This document shows positions 34,479 through 42,503 of a DNA stretch of 64,000 bases, piece by piece. Numbering within the stretch: position 1 is the first letter of the stretch; each line of letters starts with the position of its first letter. The notes under the pieces are model-generated. The model did not search any database and was not told the DNA's origin. It was given only the letters and a program-made list of their open reading frames with translations. The stretch covers positions 1,054,001 to 1,118,000 of the forward strand of contig NZ_CP016282.1 of assembly GCF_001679725.1 (NCBI RefSeq), in the 5' to 3' direction. This stretch comes from Cryobacterium arcticum (GTDB lineage: Bacteria; Actinomycetota; Actinomycetes; Actinomycetales; Microbacteriaceae). Position numbers and translations under genes: made by a program.

Positions 34479-35552
34479 GTGGCTCTTACTATTGCAATCG
34501 TCGGACTGCCCAATGTTGGCAAGTCCACCCTCTTCAACGCGTTGACCAAGAACAACGTGCTCGCGGCGAACTACCCGTTCGCCACCATCGAGCCCAACGT
34601 TGGCATCGTCAACCTGCCGGACTCCCGCCTCGCCAAGCTGGCTGAGGTGTTCGGTAGCGAGCGCCTGCTGCCTGCTCCGGTGTCGTTCGTCGACATCGCC
34701 GGCATCGTGCGCGGCGCCAGCGAGGGTGAGGGCCTGGGCAACAAGTTCCTCGCCAACATCCGCGAGGCCGACGCCATCGCGCAGGTCATCCGCGGATTCG
34801 CCGACCCCGACGTGGTGCACGTCGACGGTGCGGTCAACCCGGCCGGCGACATGGAGACCATCAACACCGAGCTGGTGCTCGCCGACCTGCAGACGCTGGA
34901 GAAGGCGATCGTGCGGTACGAGAAGGAGACCAAGGGTCGCAAGCTCGACCCGAGCGTGCTCAAGACCGCACTCGAGGCGCAGACCTTCCTCGACACCGGT
35001 AAGCCGCTGTCGGCGTCGAAGATCGACGTCGAGCCCATCCGCGAACTCGGCCTGCTCACCACCAAGCCGTTCATCTACGTCTTCAACGTCGACGAGGCCG
35101 TGCTGCAGGATGCCGAGAAGCTCGCCGTGCTGGCCGCCCTTGTCGCCCCGGCGCAGGCCGTGTTCCTCGACGCGAAGCTCGAATCCGAACTCGCCGAACT
35201 CGACGAAGAAGACGCCGCCGAGATGCTGGCCTCCACCGGCCAGGAGGAGAGCGGGTTGAACCAGCTCGCCCGCATCGGCTTCGACACCCTCGGCCTGCAG
35301 ACCTACCTCACCGCCGGCCCCAAGGAAACGCGGGCCTGGACCATCCACAAGGGCTGGACCGCCCCGCAGGCCGCCGGAGTCATCCACACCGACTTCCAGA
35401 AGGGCTTCATCAAGGCCGAGGTCTTCGCGTTCCAGGACCTCATCGACGCCGGCTCAGTCGTCGAAGCTCGCGCCAAGGGCAAGGCCCGCATCGAGGGCAA
35501 GGAATACGTCATGCAGGACGGCGACGTCGTGGAGTTCCGCTTCAACGTGTAG
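34479..35552 (+). CDS. ychF: Redox-regulated ATPase/GTPase YchF
   Basis: The 357-residue OBG-family ATPase associates with ribosomes and the proteasome and modulates the oxidative stress response. It shows the P-loop Gly-Leu-Pro-Asn-Val-Gly-Lys-Ser, switch Asn-Tyr-Pro-Phe-Ala-Thr-Ile, Asp-Ile-Ala-Gly, and a Asn-Val-Asp-Glu motif in place of NKxD, which makes it ATP-specific. The C-terminal 85 residues are the TGS domain. The GTG start gives Met-Ala-Leu-Thr-Ile, the usual actinobacterial N-terminus. Confidence 0.96.
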   Translation: MALTIAIVGLPNVGKSTLFNALTKNNVLAANYPFATIEPNVGIVNLPDSRLAKLAEVFGSERLLPAPVSFVDIAGIVRGASEGEGLGNKFLANIREADAIAQVIRGFADPDVVHVDGAVNPAGDMETINTELVLADLQTLEKAIVRYEKETKGRKLDPSVLKTALEAQTFLDTGKPLSASKIDVEPIRELGLLTTKPFIYVFNVDEAVLQDAEKLAVLAALVAPAQAVFLDAKLESELAELDEEDAAEMLASTGQEESGLNQLARIGFDTLGLQTYLTAGPKETRAWTIHKGWTAPQAAGVIHTDFQKGFIKAEVFAFQDLIDAGSVVEARAKGKARIEGKEYVMQDGDVVEFRFNV

Positions 35553-35569
35553 TTCTTGCTGGACACCAA

Positions 35570-35602
35570 CGCAGCGTAGCCGGTCACTTCGGCTGCGCTG
35601 CG
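35570..35602 (+). terminator. Rho-independent terminator of ychF
   Basis: CGCAGCGTAGCCG and CGGCTGCGCTGCG form a 13-bp stem with one mismatch and a GTCACTT loop. TTCTTCTTT follows, a good U-run. Confidence 0.85.
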
Positions 35603-35611
35603 TTCTTCTTT

Positions 35612-35884
35612 AACCGCACCACCGAGAGTCCGTGTCCGAGTCGCCACAGCCAGGCACGTGACCTTGAGAAACGATGTCTGTGGTTCGTGGCACGGTTTCC
35701 GCATGGAACGCACATCGATCACCGAACAGGCCGAGCGGATCCTTCACGATGTCGCCTCGACGTAGCTCGTGGCTATCATGGAGAGCTTGAACAATCACAT
35801 GCCGACGGCAGTCATGCATGTCTCAGGTGCACTTCATCCGGCTAGGGGGATGCGGCGGACCTACACGAAAATCGGATCACACAC
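35612..35884. other. Intergenic region before the peptidase-membrane-HTH operon
   Basis: No gene can be supported. A 20-codon open frame at 35703-35765 may be a remnant or chance. The segment is visibly richer in A and T than the flanking chromosome and probably holds the promoter of the next operon. A TATCAT hexamer at 35773-35778 is the clearest -10-like string; no ribosome site stands out before the GTG at 35885. Confidence 0.5.
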
Positions 35885-36379
35885 GTGGACTACGCATCCA
35901 GGCAACACCGCGCTCAACAACTTGTCGAGGCGATAGACCTTCCACGCCCCCTGAATTCAGAACTCCTTCACCACCACATGGAGCGGCTCCGTGAGAAGAA
36001 GATTCTCATCATGCAAGCGCCTCAGGGAATGATCGATAGAGGAATTTGTGCCCTCTGGCTCGAGGTGTCGGGTGAAGGATTCGAGCGGATCCACTACGCA
36101 CCAACAGACTCGGCCGTGCACCGGCAGCAGTTCGTGAATCATGAATTCGGACACATGATCCTCAACCACAAGAAGATGATCATGCCGGCGGACCGGGTCG
36201 CACTTCTCGCCCCCCTCATCCCCATGAACGCCATCGTCTCCGCGCTGTCCAGAAGCAGCTTCACCGATGAAGAAGAAGCACTCGCGGAAGCTATCGGGGA
36301 CGAGCTTGCGACGATCCTTCGCAAGGACGCAGCCCTGAGCAGGCGCGAAGCCGAGACCGGATTCGGGCAGATCCTCTGA
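35885..36379 (+). CDS. ImmA/IrrE-like metallopeptidase
   Basis: A 164-residue single-domain protein with a zinc-binding His86-Glu-Phe-Gly-His90 motif in Asn-His-Glu-Phe-Gly-His-Met-Ile-Leu-Asn-His. A helix-rich C-terminal part carries Glu-Glu-Glu-Ala-Leu-Ala-Glu-Ala-Ile-Gly-Asp-Glu, which places a third ligand (Glu) on a downstream helix as in ImmA/IrrE peptidases. Those enzymes cleave a partner repressor to induce a mobile element or stress regulon. No DNA-binding domain is fused to it. The stop overlaps the membrane gene start (TGATG), and an HTH gene closes the operon, so a regulator is available as a substrate. The target is inferred. Confidence 0.8.
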   Translation: MDYASRQHRAQQLVEAIDLPRPLNSELLHHHMERLREKKILIMQAPQGMIDRGICALWLEVSGEGFERIHYAPTDSAVHRQQFVNHEFGHMILNHKKMIMPADRVALLAPLIPMNAIVSALSRSSFTDEEEALAEAIGDELATILRKDAALSRREAETGFGQIL

Positions 36380-37413
36380 TGTTCACACTGGTTGAATACG
36401 CGGTGTTCTCGGCCCTGTGGGGCACGACTCTGCTCCTTGTCCCCAGTGTGCTCCGCGGAAGACGACGTCTGCTTTTCTGGTTCATGCTGGCCTTCGCCAT
36501 CACAATGTCGTTGATCTCCGACGGACCGTATGCGCTCGTCGATGAACTCTTGGGTGGAGTCGGCATAACGTATTTCATCTTCCACGCGACCGCGATCATC
36601 TGTGTGGCGTTGTTCGACTCCCTCATCCAGACGGCTGTCTCAAAATCCGGGCTCACTCCGACGAGAAAGCGAATCGCCTTGTGGGGAGCGACCGGACTGA
36701 TCATTCTCCAGGCTTGCCTCTTCTTCGCCAACAACTGGGACATTGACAACGTCCAGTTCATCGGCGCCGGCGACTGGAGTCAGCTGGTCTACAGCTTCAC
36801 GACCTGGATCGCTCTGATCGTTCTGGCCATCTCGACAATCGTCGCGTGTGCGACGGACTTCAGGCGTCAGTCGGACACAACGCTCAAGATCGCGCTCGTG
36901 ATGGTCTCTGCCGGGTGCGTGCTGGTGTCGCTCTATGTCGTGATCCAAATGGGTGTAGCGATCAACCGGGCAACGGGCGGCATCGGTGTCAGCGCCACAG
37001 TCAACTTCTTGTCGGTGGGATGCACGCTCCTCGCCCCCGTTCTCCTGTCGGTCGGCCTGGGTCTCCGCCTATTGATCGGAGCTTCCCGAAACCTGAGGGA
37101 CGCAGCCAGGAGCCGGCGGCTGCTGTGGAAGGTCACGCCACTCTGGGAGCGGCTGCTTGCCGACCGGCCTGAGCTCAGCATCGAAGCGCCGATGTCACGC
37201 ATAGCACTCTGCCTTCAGGGGAACCACGCCGTGCACCTCTACCGCCGCTACGTCGAGGTTCGCGACTGTCTCCTTCTGTACCCCGTCCAATCTCTCTCAG
37301 CTCGGGAGGCCAAGCTCATCCAGAGAATCGAAGAGCATATTCGTCAGGCATCGGATGCATATCGCGGAACCACAAACGACTCGAGGACCGATGAGTACCA
37401 AAATGCCCGGTGA
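36379..37413 (+). CDS. Seven-helix membrane protein with a DUF6545-like tail (MAB_1171c type)
   Basis: The 344-residue protein has seven predicted membrane helices (roughly residues 3-25, 33-50, 57-82, 95-112, 127-148, 160-184, 195-223) and a cytoplasmic tail of about 115 residues. The tail contains Leu-Trp-Lys-Val-Thr-Pro-Leu-Trp-Glu-Arg-Leu and Tyr-Arg-Arg-Tyr-Val-Glu-Val-Arg-Asp, which I recognise as the DUF6545 pattern of actinobacterial MAB_1171c-type putative transporters. The tail probably contacts a soluble partner, most simply the peptidase made from the same mRNA. The 23-base overlap with the HTH gene shows tight coupling. It may sense a membrane or envelope signal; no ligand is known. 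Confidence 0.78.
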   Translation: MFTLVEYAVFSALWGTTLLLVPSVLRGRRRLLFWFMLAFAITMSLISDGPYALVDELLGGVGITYFIFHATAIICVALFDSLIQTAVSKSGLTPTRKRIALWGATGLIILQACLFFANNWDIDNVQFIGAGDWSQLVYSFTTWIALIVLAISTIVACATDFRRQSDTTLKIALVMVSAGCVLVSLYVVIQMGVAINRATGGIGVSATVNFLSVGCTLLAPVLLSVGLGLRLLIGASRNLRDAARSRRLLWKVTPLWERLLADRPELSIEAPMSRIALCLQGNHAVHLYRRYVEVRDCLLLYPVQSLSAREAKLIQRIEEHIRQASDAYRGTTNDSRTDEYQNAR

Positions 37414-37861
37414 AGCGGATGGGACAGCGTCCCCGCTGCCCACTCCACAAATGGAGCTTGCACGCAAGCTGAATCTGCTGCTCGACGTCGTCGTGGCCGA
37501 AGGAAACACCCCGTACACCTACCGTGAGATCGCCGCCGGTCTCAAAGCCAAGAAGGTTTCGCTTTCGCGGGCGCGATGGCAGTACATGGTCAGGGGCGAA
37601 GGCCCGCTGGTCAGTGATGCCCTGCTTCTGACTGAGATCGCGAATTTCTTCGGGATCGCACCGGAGTACCTGCTCGGGTCCGATGACGACCTGCCGGAGC
37701 GCATCGACTCTCAGCTGGAATTGGTCCGGATGATCCGGGTCAAGCGAGTCATCAACTTCGCGGCCCGAACTCTCGGGGACACATCGCCAGAAGCTCTCCG
37801 AGAGATCACGAAGCTTCTCGAGGACGGGTTGCCCGGCGGCTCAGACCAGACCGACCGGTAG
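37391..37861 (+). CDS. EspR-like helix-turn-helix regulator
   Basis: A 156-residue protein. After a short tail (1-25), an HTH domain spans about 28-90 (Tyr-Thr-Tyr-Arg-Glu-Ile-Ala-Ala-Gly-Leu...Leu-Ser-Arg-Ala-Arg-Trp-Gln), followed by Ile-Ala-Asn-Phe-Phe-Gly-Ile-Ala-Pro-Glu-Tyr-Leu-Leu. The second half is helical and likely dimerises. By eye it resembles mycobacterial EspR and SinR-like XRE proteins. The ATG at 37391 has GAGGA 3 bases upstream, inside the membrane protein gene. As the last gene of the operon it is the best candidate substrate for the peptidase and the repressor of its own promoter. Confidence 0.8.
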   Translation: MSTKMPGEADGTASPLPTPQMELARKLNLLLDVVVAEGNTPYTYREIAAGLKAKKVSLSRARWQYMVRGEGPLVSDALLLTEIANFFGIAPEYLLGSDDDLPERIDSQLELVRMIRVKRVINFAARTLGDTSPEALREITKLLEDGLPGGSDQTDR

Positions 37862-38047
37862 CACGTTGCACGGCACCGCGGCGGGTGCGCAGCCGAGCGG
37901 GTGGCCCCCGGGTGGTGTTTTCCGCCCCGAAAGAGGTAGGCTTAGACATGTCCAACGGGGGACACGGACAGAGGTGCACCGGGACCAGGGGACAGGATTC
38001 TGGGGGGCCGGGGCGCTTTTTTCACGGTTTTGAGATGGATTCGTCCA

Positions 38048-38125
38048 TCCAAAAACGTCCCGCCGCGTGGGGGGACGCGGCGGGACGCAACGTGACCCAG
38101 GCGTGGGGGGACGCCTCAGGTCGCG
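38048..38125 (-). ncRNA. 6C small RNA
   Basis: On the minus strand two hairpins each display six cytosines in the loop: first AGGCGT-CCCCCC-ACGCCT (38099-38116), then a 13-bp stem CGTCCCGCCGCGT with loop CCCCCC (38056-38087). The second hairpin is followed by GTTTTTGG, a terminator tail. Two C6-loop hairpins in this order define the actinobacterial 6C RNA family (RF01066), a conserved trans-acting regulatory RNA. Ends are estimated from the -10 and the T-run. The rest of the 37862-38317 gap holds no gene I can support. Confidence 0.92.
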
Positions 38126-38130
38126 AACTA

Positions 38131-38136
38131 ATTCTA
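38131..38136 (-). promoter_or_regulatory. -10 element of the 6C RNA
   Basis: On the minus strand TAGAAT lies about 15 bases before the first C6 hairpin, close to the TATAAT consensus. Initiation would be near 38122-38125. A clear -35 is not evident. Confidence 0.6.
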
Positions 38137-38317
38137 TCGGCGACCGCACAAGTCACCAGCCAATCTGTGCGTCGGATTCTCCGGCGTGCCGTGTCGGCGG
38201 CGTGCGACACCGGCTCAGACCCCGGAGCTTGGGCCATCGACAGGCTCCTACGCCGGTAATACGCTGGCGATCCTGGTGAGCAGTGTTCGGGAACTCCGGC
38301 GAAAGGCGGCGTACCTG

Positions 38318-38803
38318 GTGGAGACGAGCAGCGGTTCGACGGAAGCGAGCGGACGTACGCCGCGCCTCCAGCCCCGATGGTTCATTGTGCTCTTCTGGAA
38401 GGTGCACCGGGCGTTCGTTCGGATCGCCGGCGGGCGCGGCGGGCTGTGGCGCCCCCGTGATCAGAGTTGGGGCACGCTGCGGCTGACCACGGTCGGCCGA
38501 CGCAGCGGCCAGGAGCGATCGGTGATTGTCGGGTATTACGAGGACGGTCCCAATCTGGTGACCATGGCGATGAACGGATGGGGTGCGGCCGAGCCCGCGT
38601 GGTGGCTGAACCTGCAGGCGCATCCGGAGGCGCGGGTGCAGCTTGCCGGCCGCACGGGGCACGCCGTCGTCGCCCACGCCGCGGAGGGGGCGGAAAGGGA
38701 GCGACTGTGGGACCGATGGCGGCTGCTGGACACGGACCTGGACGGGTACGCCAGCCGGCGGCCGATGCAGACGGCCGTAGTAGTCCTCGAACCGGCGACC
38801 TGA
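38318..38803 (+). CDS. Ddn-family deazaflavin-dependent reductase
   Basis: The 161-residue product belongs to the deazaflavin (F420)-dependent nitroreductase family (PF04075): Arg-Leu-Thr-Thr-Val-Gly-Arg-Arg-Ser-Gly near residue 55, then Ala-Trp-Trp-Leu-Asn-Leu-Gln-Ala-His-Pro. Members reduce quinones or aromatic compounds with reduced F420 and may limit oxidative stress. The start is uncertain: GTG 38318 has a weak GAAAGGCGG upstream, and GTG 38276 in frame is the alternative. It is 28 bases upstream of the photolyase-like gene. Confidence 0.8.
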   Translation: METSSGSTEASGRTPRLQPRWFIVLFWKVHRAFVRIAGGRGGLWRPRDQSWGTLRLTTVGRRSGQERSVIVGYYEDGPNLVTMAMNGWGAAEPAWWLNLQAHPEARVQLAGRTGHAVVAHAAEGAERERLWDRWRLLDTDLDGYASRRPMQTAVVVLEPAT

Positions 38804-38819
38804 GGTCCTGGGGTCCGTC

Positions 38820-38825
38820 TATCGT
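38820..38825 (+). promoter_or_regulatory. -10-like hexamer before the photolyase-like gene
   Basis: TATCGT ends 6 bases before the ATG at 38832. GAGGG lies too close to be a normal ribosome site, so a leaderless start is likely. Confidence 0.4.
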
Positions 38826-38831
38826 GAGGGT

Positions 38832-40394
38832 ATGAGTCCCGGCCCGAGTGTGCGCCTCGTGCTGCCGCACCAGCTCTTCGAGCAACACCTCGACGTCGCC
38901 GCCGGAACCGTATTCGTGTTCATCGAGCACGACCTGCTCTTTCGCCAGTACCGGTTCCACTCCCACAAGCTGGTGTTGCATCGCGCGTCGATGACCCGGT
39001 TCTCCGGTCGCCTGCGCGAGCAGGGGCACGAGGTCGTCGAGCTGCGGAGTGATGCGGAACGTAGCTCCCACGACCAGCTCGCAGAATTCGCGCGCACCCG
39101 AAAGCCGGCACGGGTGACCTGGTTCGACGTGGTCGACGACTGGCTCGAGCGGGACCTGCACGCCGCGCTCGGCGACGGCGGGTACCGGATGCGGCCGCAC
39201 GACGTGCTGGAGACCCCGAACTTTCTCACCGACCGGGCCCAGATCGATGACTGGTTCGCGCACAACGGCTCCCGCATGCAGGACTTCTACGCGTGGCAAC
39301 GCCGCCGGCTGGACATCCTCGTCGACGACGGCAAGCCGGTCGGCGGCAAGTGGTCGTTCGACACGGAGAATCGCAAGAAGCTGCCGCGCGGGTACACACC
39401 CCCGGCGGTCGGCCTGTTCGCGGGCCACCCCGCCGTCCAGCGGGAGGGAACCTTCGACTTCGATGCGCTCATGGACGAGACCGACCAGACCCCGGTGCCG
39501 CCCGATGTCGAGCGTGCGATCGAATGGGTCAGCGCCGAGTTCCCGGATGCTCCGGGCGACCCGCACCTGTTCGCCTGGCCGACGAGCGGCGCCGAGGCCC
39601 GGGCGCACCTGCGGGAGTTCGTGCGGGAGCGCCTGCACGACTTCGGCCCCTACGAGGATGCGATCTCGAGCACGCATCCGTTCATCAATCACGGCCTGCT
39701 CACCGCGGCGCTGAACATCGGCCTGCTGGACCCGCGTGAGGTCGTGCAGGCGGTGCTCGACGGCGCCGGCCAGGAGACCCCGCTGGCCTCCGTTGAGGGG
39801 TTCGTGCGCCAGGTGATCGGCTGGCGCGAGTACATGCGGGCCACCTACCGAACCAGTGGGCGGCGGATGCGCACCGCCAACCGGCTCGACCACCAGCGCG
39901 CACTCGGCGACGGCTGGTGGGACGCGAGCACCGGACTTGCGCCGGTGGACGTGGTCATCTCTCGCGTCCTGGACACCGGGTATGCGCATCACATCGAACG
40001 GCTGATGGTTCTCGGCAACGCGATGGCGCTGCTGCGGATCCACCCGGACGCGGTCTACGAGTGGTTCATGGAGATGTTCATCGACGCGTACGACTGGGTG
40101 ATGGTGCCCAACGTCTACGCGATGAGCCAGTTCGCGGCGGGAGACGAGATCACCACCAAGCCCTACGTGTCGGGCAGCAACTACCTGCGCAAGATGTCGG
40201 ACCTGCCTGCCGGCGAGTGGACGGCGGACTGGGACGGTCTGTACTGGACGTTCATCGACGACCACCGGGCGGTGTTCTCGGCCAACCCGCGCACAAGGAT
40301 GGTCACCTCCCTGCTGGACAACATGGACCCCGGCACCCTGGACGCGCACCGGCGTCGGGCGGCGGTGCTGCTCGCCGGCGGACGCTCCCGCTGA
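38832..40394 (+). CDS. Cryptochrome/photolyase of the Fe-S bacterial (6-4) photolyase lineage, lacking cysteines
   Basis: The 520-residue protein has the family's N-terminal Leu-Val-Leu-Pro-His-Gln-Leu, the FAD-binding region with Val-Ile-Gly-Trp-Arg-Glu-Tyr-Met-Arg, Asn-Ala-Met-Ala-Leu-Leu, and Met-Val-Pro-Asn-Val-Tyr-Ala-Met-Ser-Gln-Phe-Ala. It therefore groups with the prokaryotic (6-4) photolyases (FeS-BCP, PhrB-like), which repair UV photoproducts with FADH and light. It contains no cysteine at all, so the four ligands of the 4Fe-4S cluster are missing. Where others read Met-Ser-Asp-Tyr-Cys-X2-Cys it has Met-Ser-Asp-Leu-Pro-Ala-Gly-Glu. Length is family-normal, so this is a cluster-free variant rather than a fragment. 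Confidence 0.9.
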   Translation: MSPGPSVRLVLPHQLFEQHLDVAAGTVFVFIEHDLLFRQYRFHSHKLVLHRASMTRFSGRLREQGHEVVELRSDAERSSHDQLAEFARTRKPARVTWFDVVDDWLERDLHAALGDGGYRMRPHDVLETPNFLTDRAQIDDWFAHNGSRMQDFYAWQRRRLDILVDDGKPVGGKWSFDTENRKKLPRGYTPPAVGLFAGHPAVQREGTFDFDALMDETDQTPVPPDVERAIEWVSAEFPDAPGDPHLFAWPTSGAEARAHLREFVRERLHDFGPYEDAISSTHPFINHGLLTAALNIGLLDPREVVQAVLDGAGQETPLASVEGFVRQVIGWREYMRATYRTSGRRMRTANRLDHQRALGDGWWDASTGLAPVDVVISRVLDTGYAHHIERLMVLGNAMALLRIHPDAVYEWFMEMFIDAYDWVMVPNVYAMSQFAAGDEITTKPYVSGSNYLRKMSDLPAGEWTADWDGLYWTFIDDHRAVFSANPRTRMVTSLLDNMDPGTLDAHRRRAAVLLAGGRSR

Positions 40395-40477
40395 CACGCG
40401 GTCCACGTCGTTCGATGCCGCAGAGGCGGGGATTACCCTGGAGCCGGGTCCGGTCGGGACGCATTGGGGGAGAACGC

Positions 40478-41134
40478 ATGCGCAAGGCTGTTGTGGCACG
40501 GCGCCGCACTCTGGGAACCGTCGCCGCCCTGGCGGGCCTCCTCCTGTTCACCGGATGCGCCGGCACGGCCGCGGAAACACCGACCGCCAGCCCGACCCCG
40601 ACCGCCACCCCGACGCCAGCCACGAGCACCCCCACACCGACCCGCACGCCCACGCCGGCGGCGCTGAGCCTGGATGATCCGACCACCTGGGTGATCGGGT
40701 TCACCGGCATCGGGCCGCTGAGTGTCGGCGACAACATCGACGATGCCGCCGCGTCGATGACCGCCTTCACCAGCACCGTCTACGACGGCTGTCCCGCGGT
40801 GGTCGCCTACGGCCGCACCGGATTCCCCACGGTCTTGATCCCGGACCGGCTCGGCACCGGCGTCGTGGAACAGCTGGTGCTGCAGGGCGGCGCGGACTTC
40901 ACGACTCTGGCCGGAGCCTCGCCGCACACCGACGCGGGCATCGGCATCGGCTCCACGCTCGACGACCTCTTGACGGCCTACCCTGCGGTCACCTTCCAGG
41001 ACGACCCGTTCACGGCGCACTACGCGCTCCCCGACGACAACGGCAACTGGATCAACTTCGTGCTGTCCGACGATGTGGTCAAGGACATCGTCGTGCGGGC
41101 GAGCCCGGTCGTGGCCAAGGAGTACTGCGGCTAG
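40478..41134 (+). CDS. Secreted lipoprotein of unknown function
   Basis: The 218-residue protein starts with Met-Arg-Lys and a signal peptide ending in the lipobox Phe-Thr-Gly-Cys27. A Thr/Pro-rich linker of about 35 residues leads to a globular domain of about 150 residues with two further Cys, near residue 105 and at the penultimate position. Repeated Thr-Pro-Thr units resemble other actinobacterial surface lipoproteins. GGGGGAGA precedes the ATG by 5 bases. The fold is not recognised. Confidence 0.8.
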   Translation: MRKAVVARRRTLGTVAALAGLLLFTGCAGTAAETPTASPTPTATPTPATSTPTPTRTPTPAALSLDDPTTWVIGFTGIGPLSVGDNIDDAAASMTAFTSTVYDGCPAVVAYGRTGFPTVLIPDRLGTGVVEQLVLQGGADFTTLAGASPHTDAGIGIGSTLDDLLTAYPAVTFQDDPFTAHYALPDDNGNWINFVLSDDVVKDIVVRASPVVAKEYCG

Positions 41135-41172
41135 ATCGCGACCCGGCGCATCCGCCCGACATCGAGCGGGGG

Positions 41173-42288
41173 TCAGTCCGAGGCCGGCACGGAGGCCGCC
41201 TCGAGCGCGCTCAGCTCGGCGCCCCGGGCTTCGACAGCCGCCCGCTCGCCCTGCGCGGCGCTGACGGATGCGTCCAGTTCCGCCTGCCGGCCGGCCAGCT
41301 CGGACTCCGCCGCCGTGATCTCGCTGGTCCTGCGCAAGAGATAGTCTCCCCACGCTTCGTCGCCCGGTGTGCCGTCGGCATCCACCACGACCAGCCGGGA
41401 CTGTTCCTCTGCGCTCAACGCGTTGTACTCGCTCACCTGATCGTTGTGCCGGGTGAGCTCGGCCTCCAGCTGCGCCCGGTCGGCCTGCGCCTGCGCGGCC
41501 GCATCGGCGTTGGCCTGCTCGTGCCCGACGAGGGTGTCCGCCTGGGCCTGATAGTCGGCCCACAGCCCGGTCCACAGGGAGTCCAGGGCGCCGTCGATCG
41601 CCACGAGAGCCTGCCGGTCGGTGAAGTACGGCGCGTAGAACGCCTCCAACGCCGGGTCGCCCGCATCCGCGATCTCTGTGCCGAGATAGGCGAACTGCTC
41701 GGTCGACCGGTTCTCGCCGGCCGTGCCGACCGACGAGGCCAGGCTGGTCTGCACCGGATCGTCGGCGGGAATCGACGACCAGCGTGCCTCCAGCAACGGA
41801 TCGAGCCGGTCCCGCTCGTCGGTGTCGAGCATGGCGTACGCGGCGTGCAGAAACTCGTGGGCAGCCGTGACGACGACCTGATCGGCAAGGCGTTCGTCGC
41901 CGGGGCGGAAGATCGCCACCCGGCCGGATTCGCCGCCCATCCCGTAGTAACAGCCGACCACCGCCCAGCGACCGTCCTCGGAGGTTTCGGAAGTGCTGCC
42001 GCAAGCCTCGCGAAAATCGGCGCTGTCCAGCAACTCCGGCCGCGTATCGGTGAAGATGGCCTGACCCTCGTCGGTGAGCCCGATCCGGTCGCTCACCTGC
42101 TCCATCTCTGCCGACAACCTCGTTGCCGCCGGGTCCCACGGCGGTCCGGCGGGCAGGAGCGTCAGAGCGAGCAGCCCGGCGGCCGCCAGCGTCGGCAAGA
42201 GGATGATCCAGGTCACGGCCGAGCGCCGCGCCAGAACGCGGGTGCGCGGCGGGCGCGGTTCGCCGTGCTCGGATTCGAAGAGCGTCAC
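41173..42288 (-). CDS. Membrane-anchored putative metallopeptidase with coiled coil
   Basis: The 371-residue protein has one membrane helix (about 26-47), so most of it lies outside the cell. The external part shows His-Glu-Phe-Leu-His (residues 143-147) in Thr-Ala-Ala-His-Glu-Phe-Leu-His-Ala-Ala-Tyr-Ala-Met-Leu, a zinc-peptidase motif. A later Thr-Glu-Gln-Phe-Ala-Tyr could give the third ligand. Residues of about 255-365 form an Ala/Glu-rich coiled coil. I do not recognise a named family; peptidase activity is inferred from the motif. It lies beside a lipoprotein gene transcribed toward it. Confidence 0.75.
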   Translation of the reverse strand: MTLFESEHGEPRPPRTRVLARRSAVTWIILLPTLAAAGLLALTLLPAGPPWDPAATRLSAEMEQVSDRIGLTDEGQAIFTDTRPELLDSADFREACGSTSETSEDGRWAVVGCYYGMGGESGRVAIFRPGDERLADQVVVTAAHEFLHAAYAMLDTDERDRLDPLLEARWSSIPADDPVQTSLASSVGTAGENRSTEQFAYLGTEIADAGDPALEAFYAPYFTDRQALVAIDGALDSLWTGLWADYQAQADTLVGHEQANADAAAQAQADRAQLEAELTRHNDQVSEYNALSAEEQSRLVVVDADGTPGDEAWGDYLLRRTSEITAAESELAGRQAELDASVSAAQGERAAVEARGAELSALEAASVPASD

Positions 42289-42503
42289 CGGCGAAGTATG
42301 ACACGGGCGGGCGCCCGCTGCGTGGCGCCTCCGGGCGAACTCCGGTCTACCGCAGGCTCAGTGTTCCCCCTTGCGCCGAGCCTAACGCTGGGGTGCGCAA
42401 GACGGGCGGTCAACCGGCCAGCTGGTCTTCCCAATCCGGGGGTACGCGGCCGGCCAGCGGCCTGTCGCGTTCGGAGGAACGGTGGGAGGGATGCCCGGTG
42501 TGC

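Noticed and set aside
32271-35387. A 1038-codon minus-strand frame running through rmuC, the exonuclease region and ychF
   Set aside because: Only its last 441 codons encode RmuC; the rest is antisense to ychF and shares no motif.
35703-35765. A 20-codon ORF before the peptidase operon
   Set aside because: Too short and without a ribosome site or recognisable sequence; listed only as part of the intergenic region.
37885-38259. A 124-codon plus-strand frame across the 6C RNA
   Set aside because: It is explained by the structured RNA on the other strand. No ribosome site or domain.
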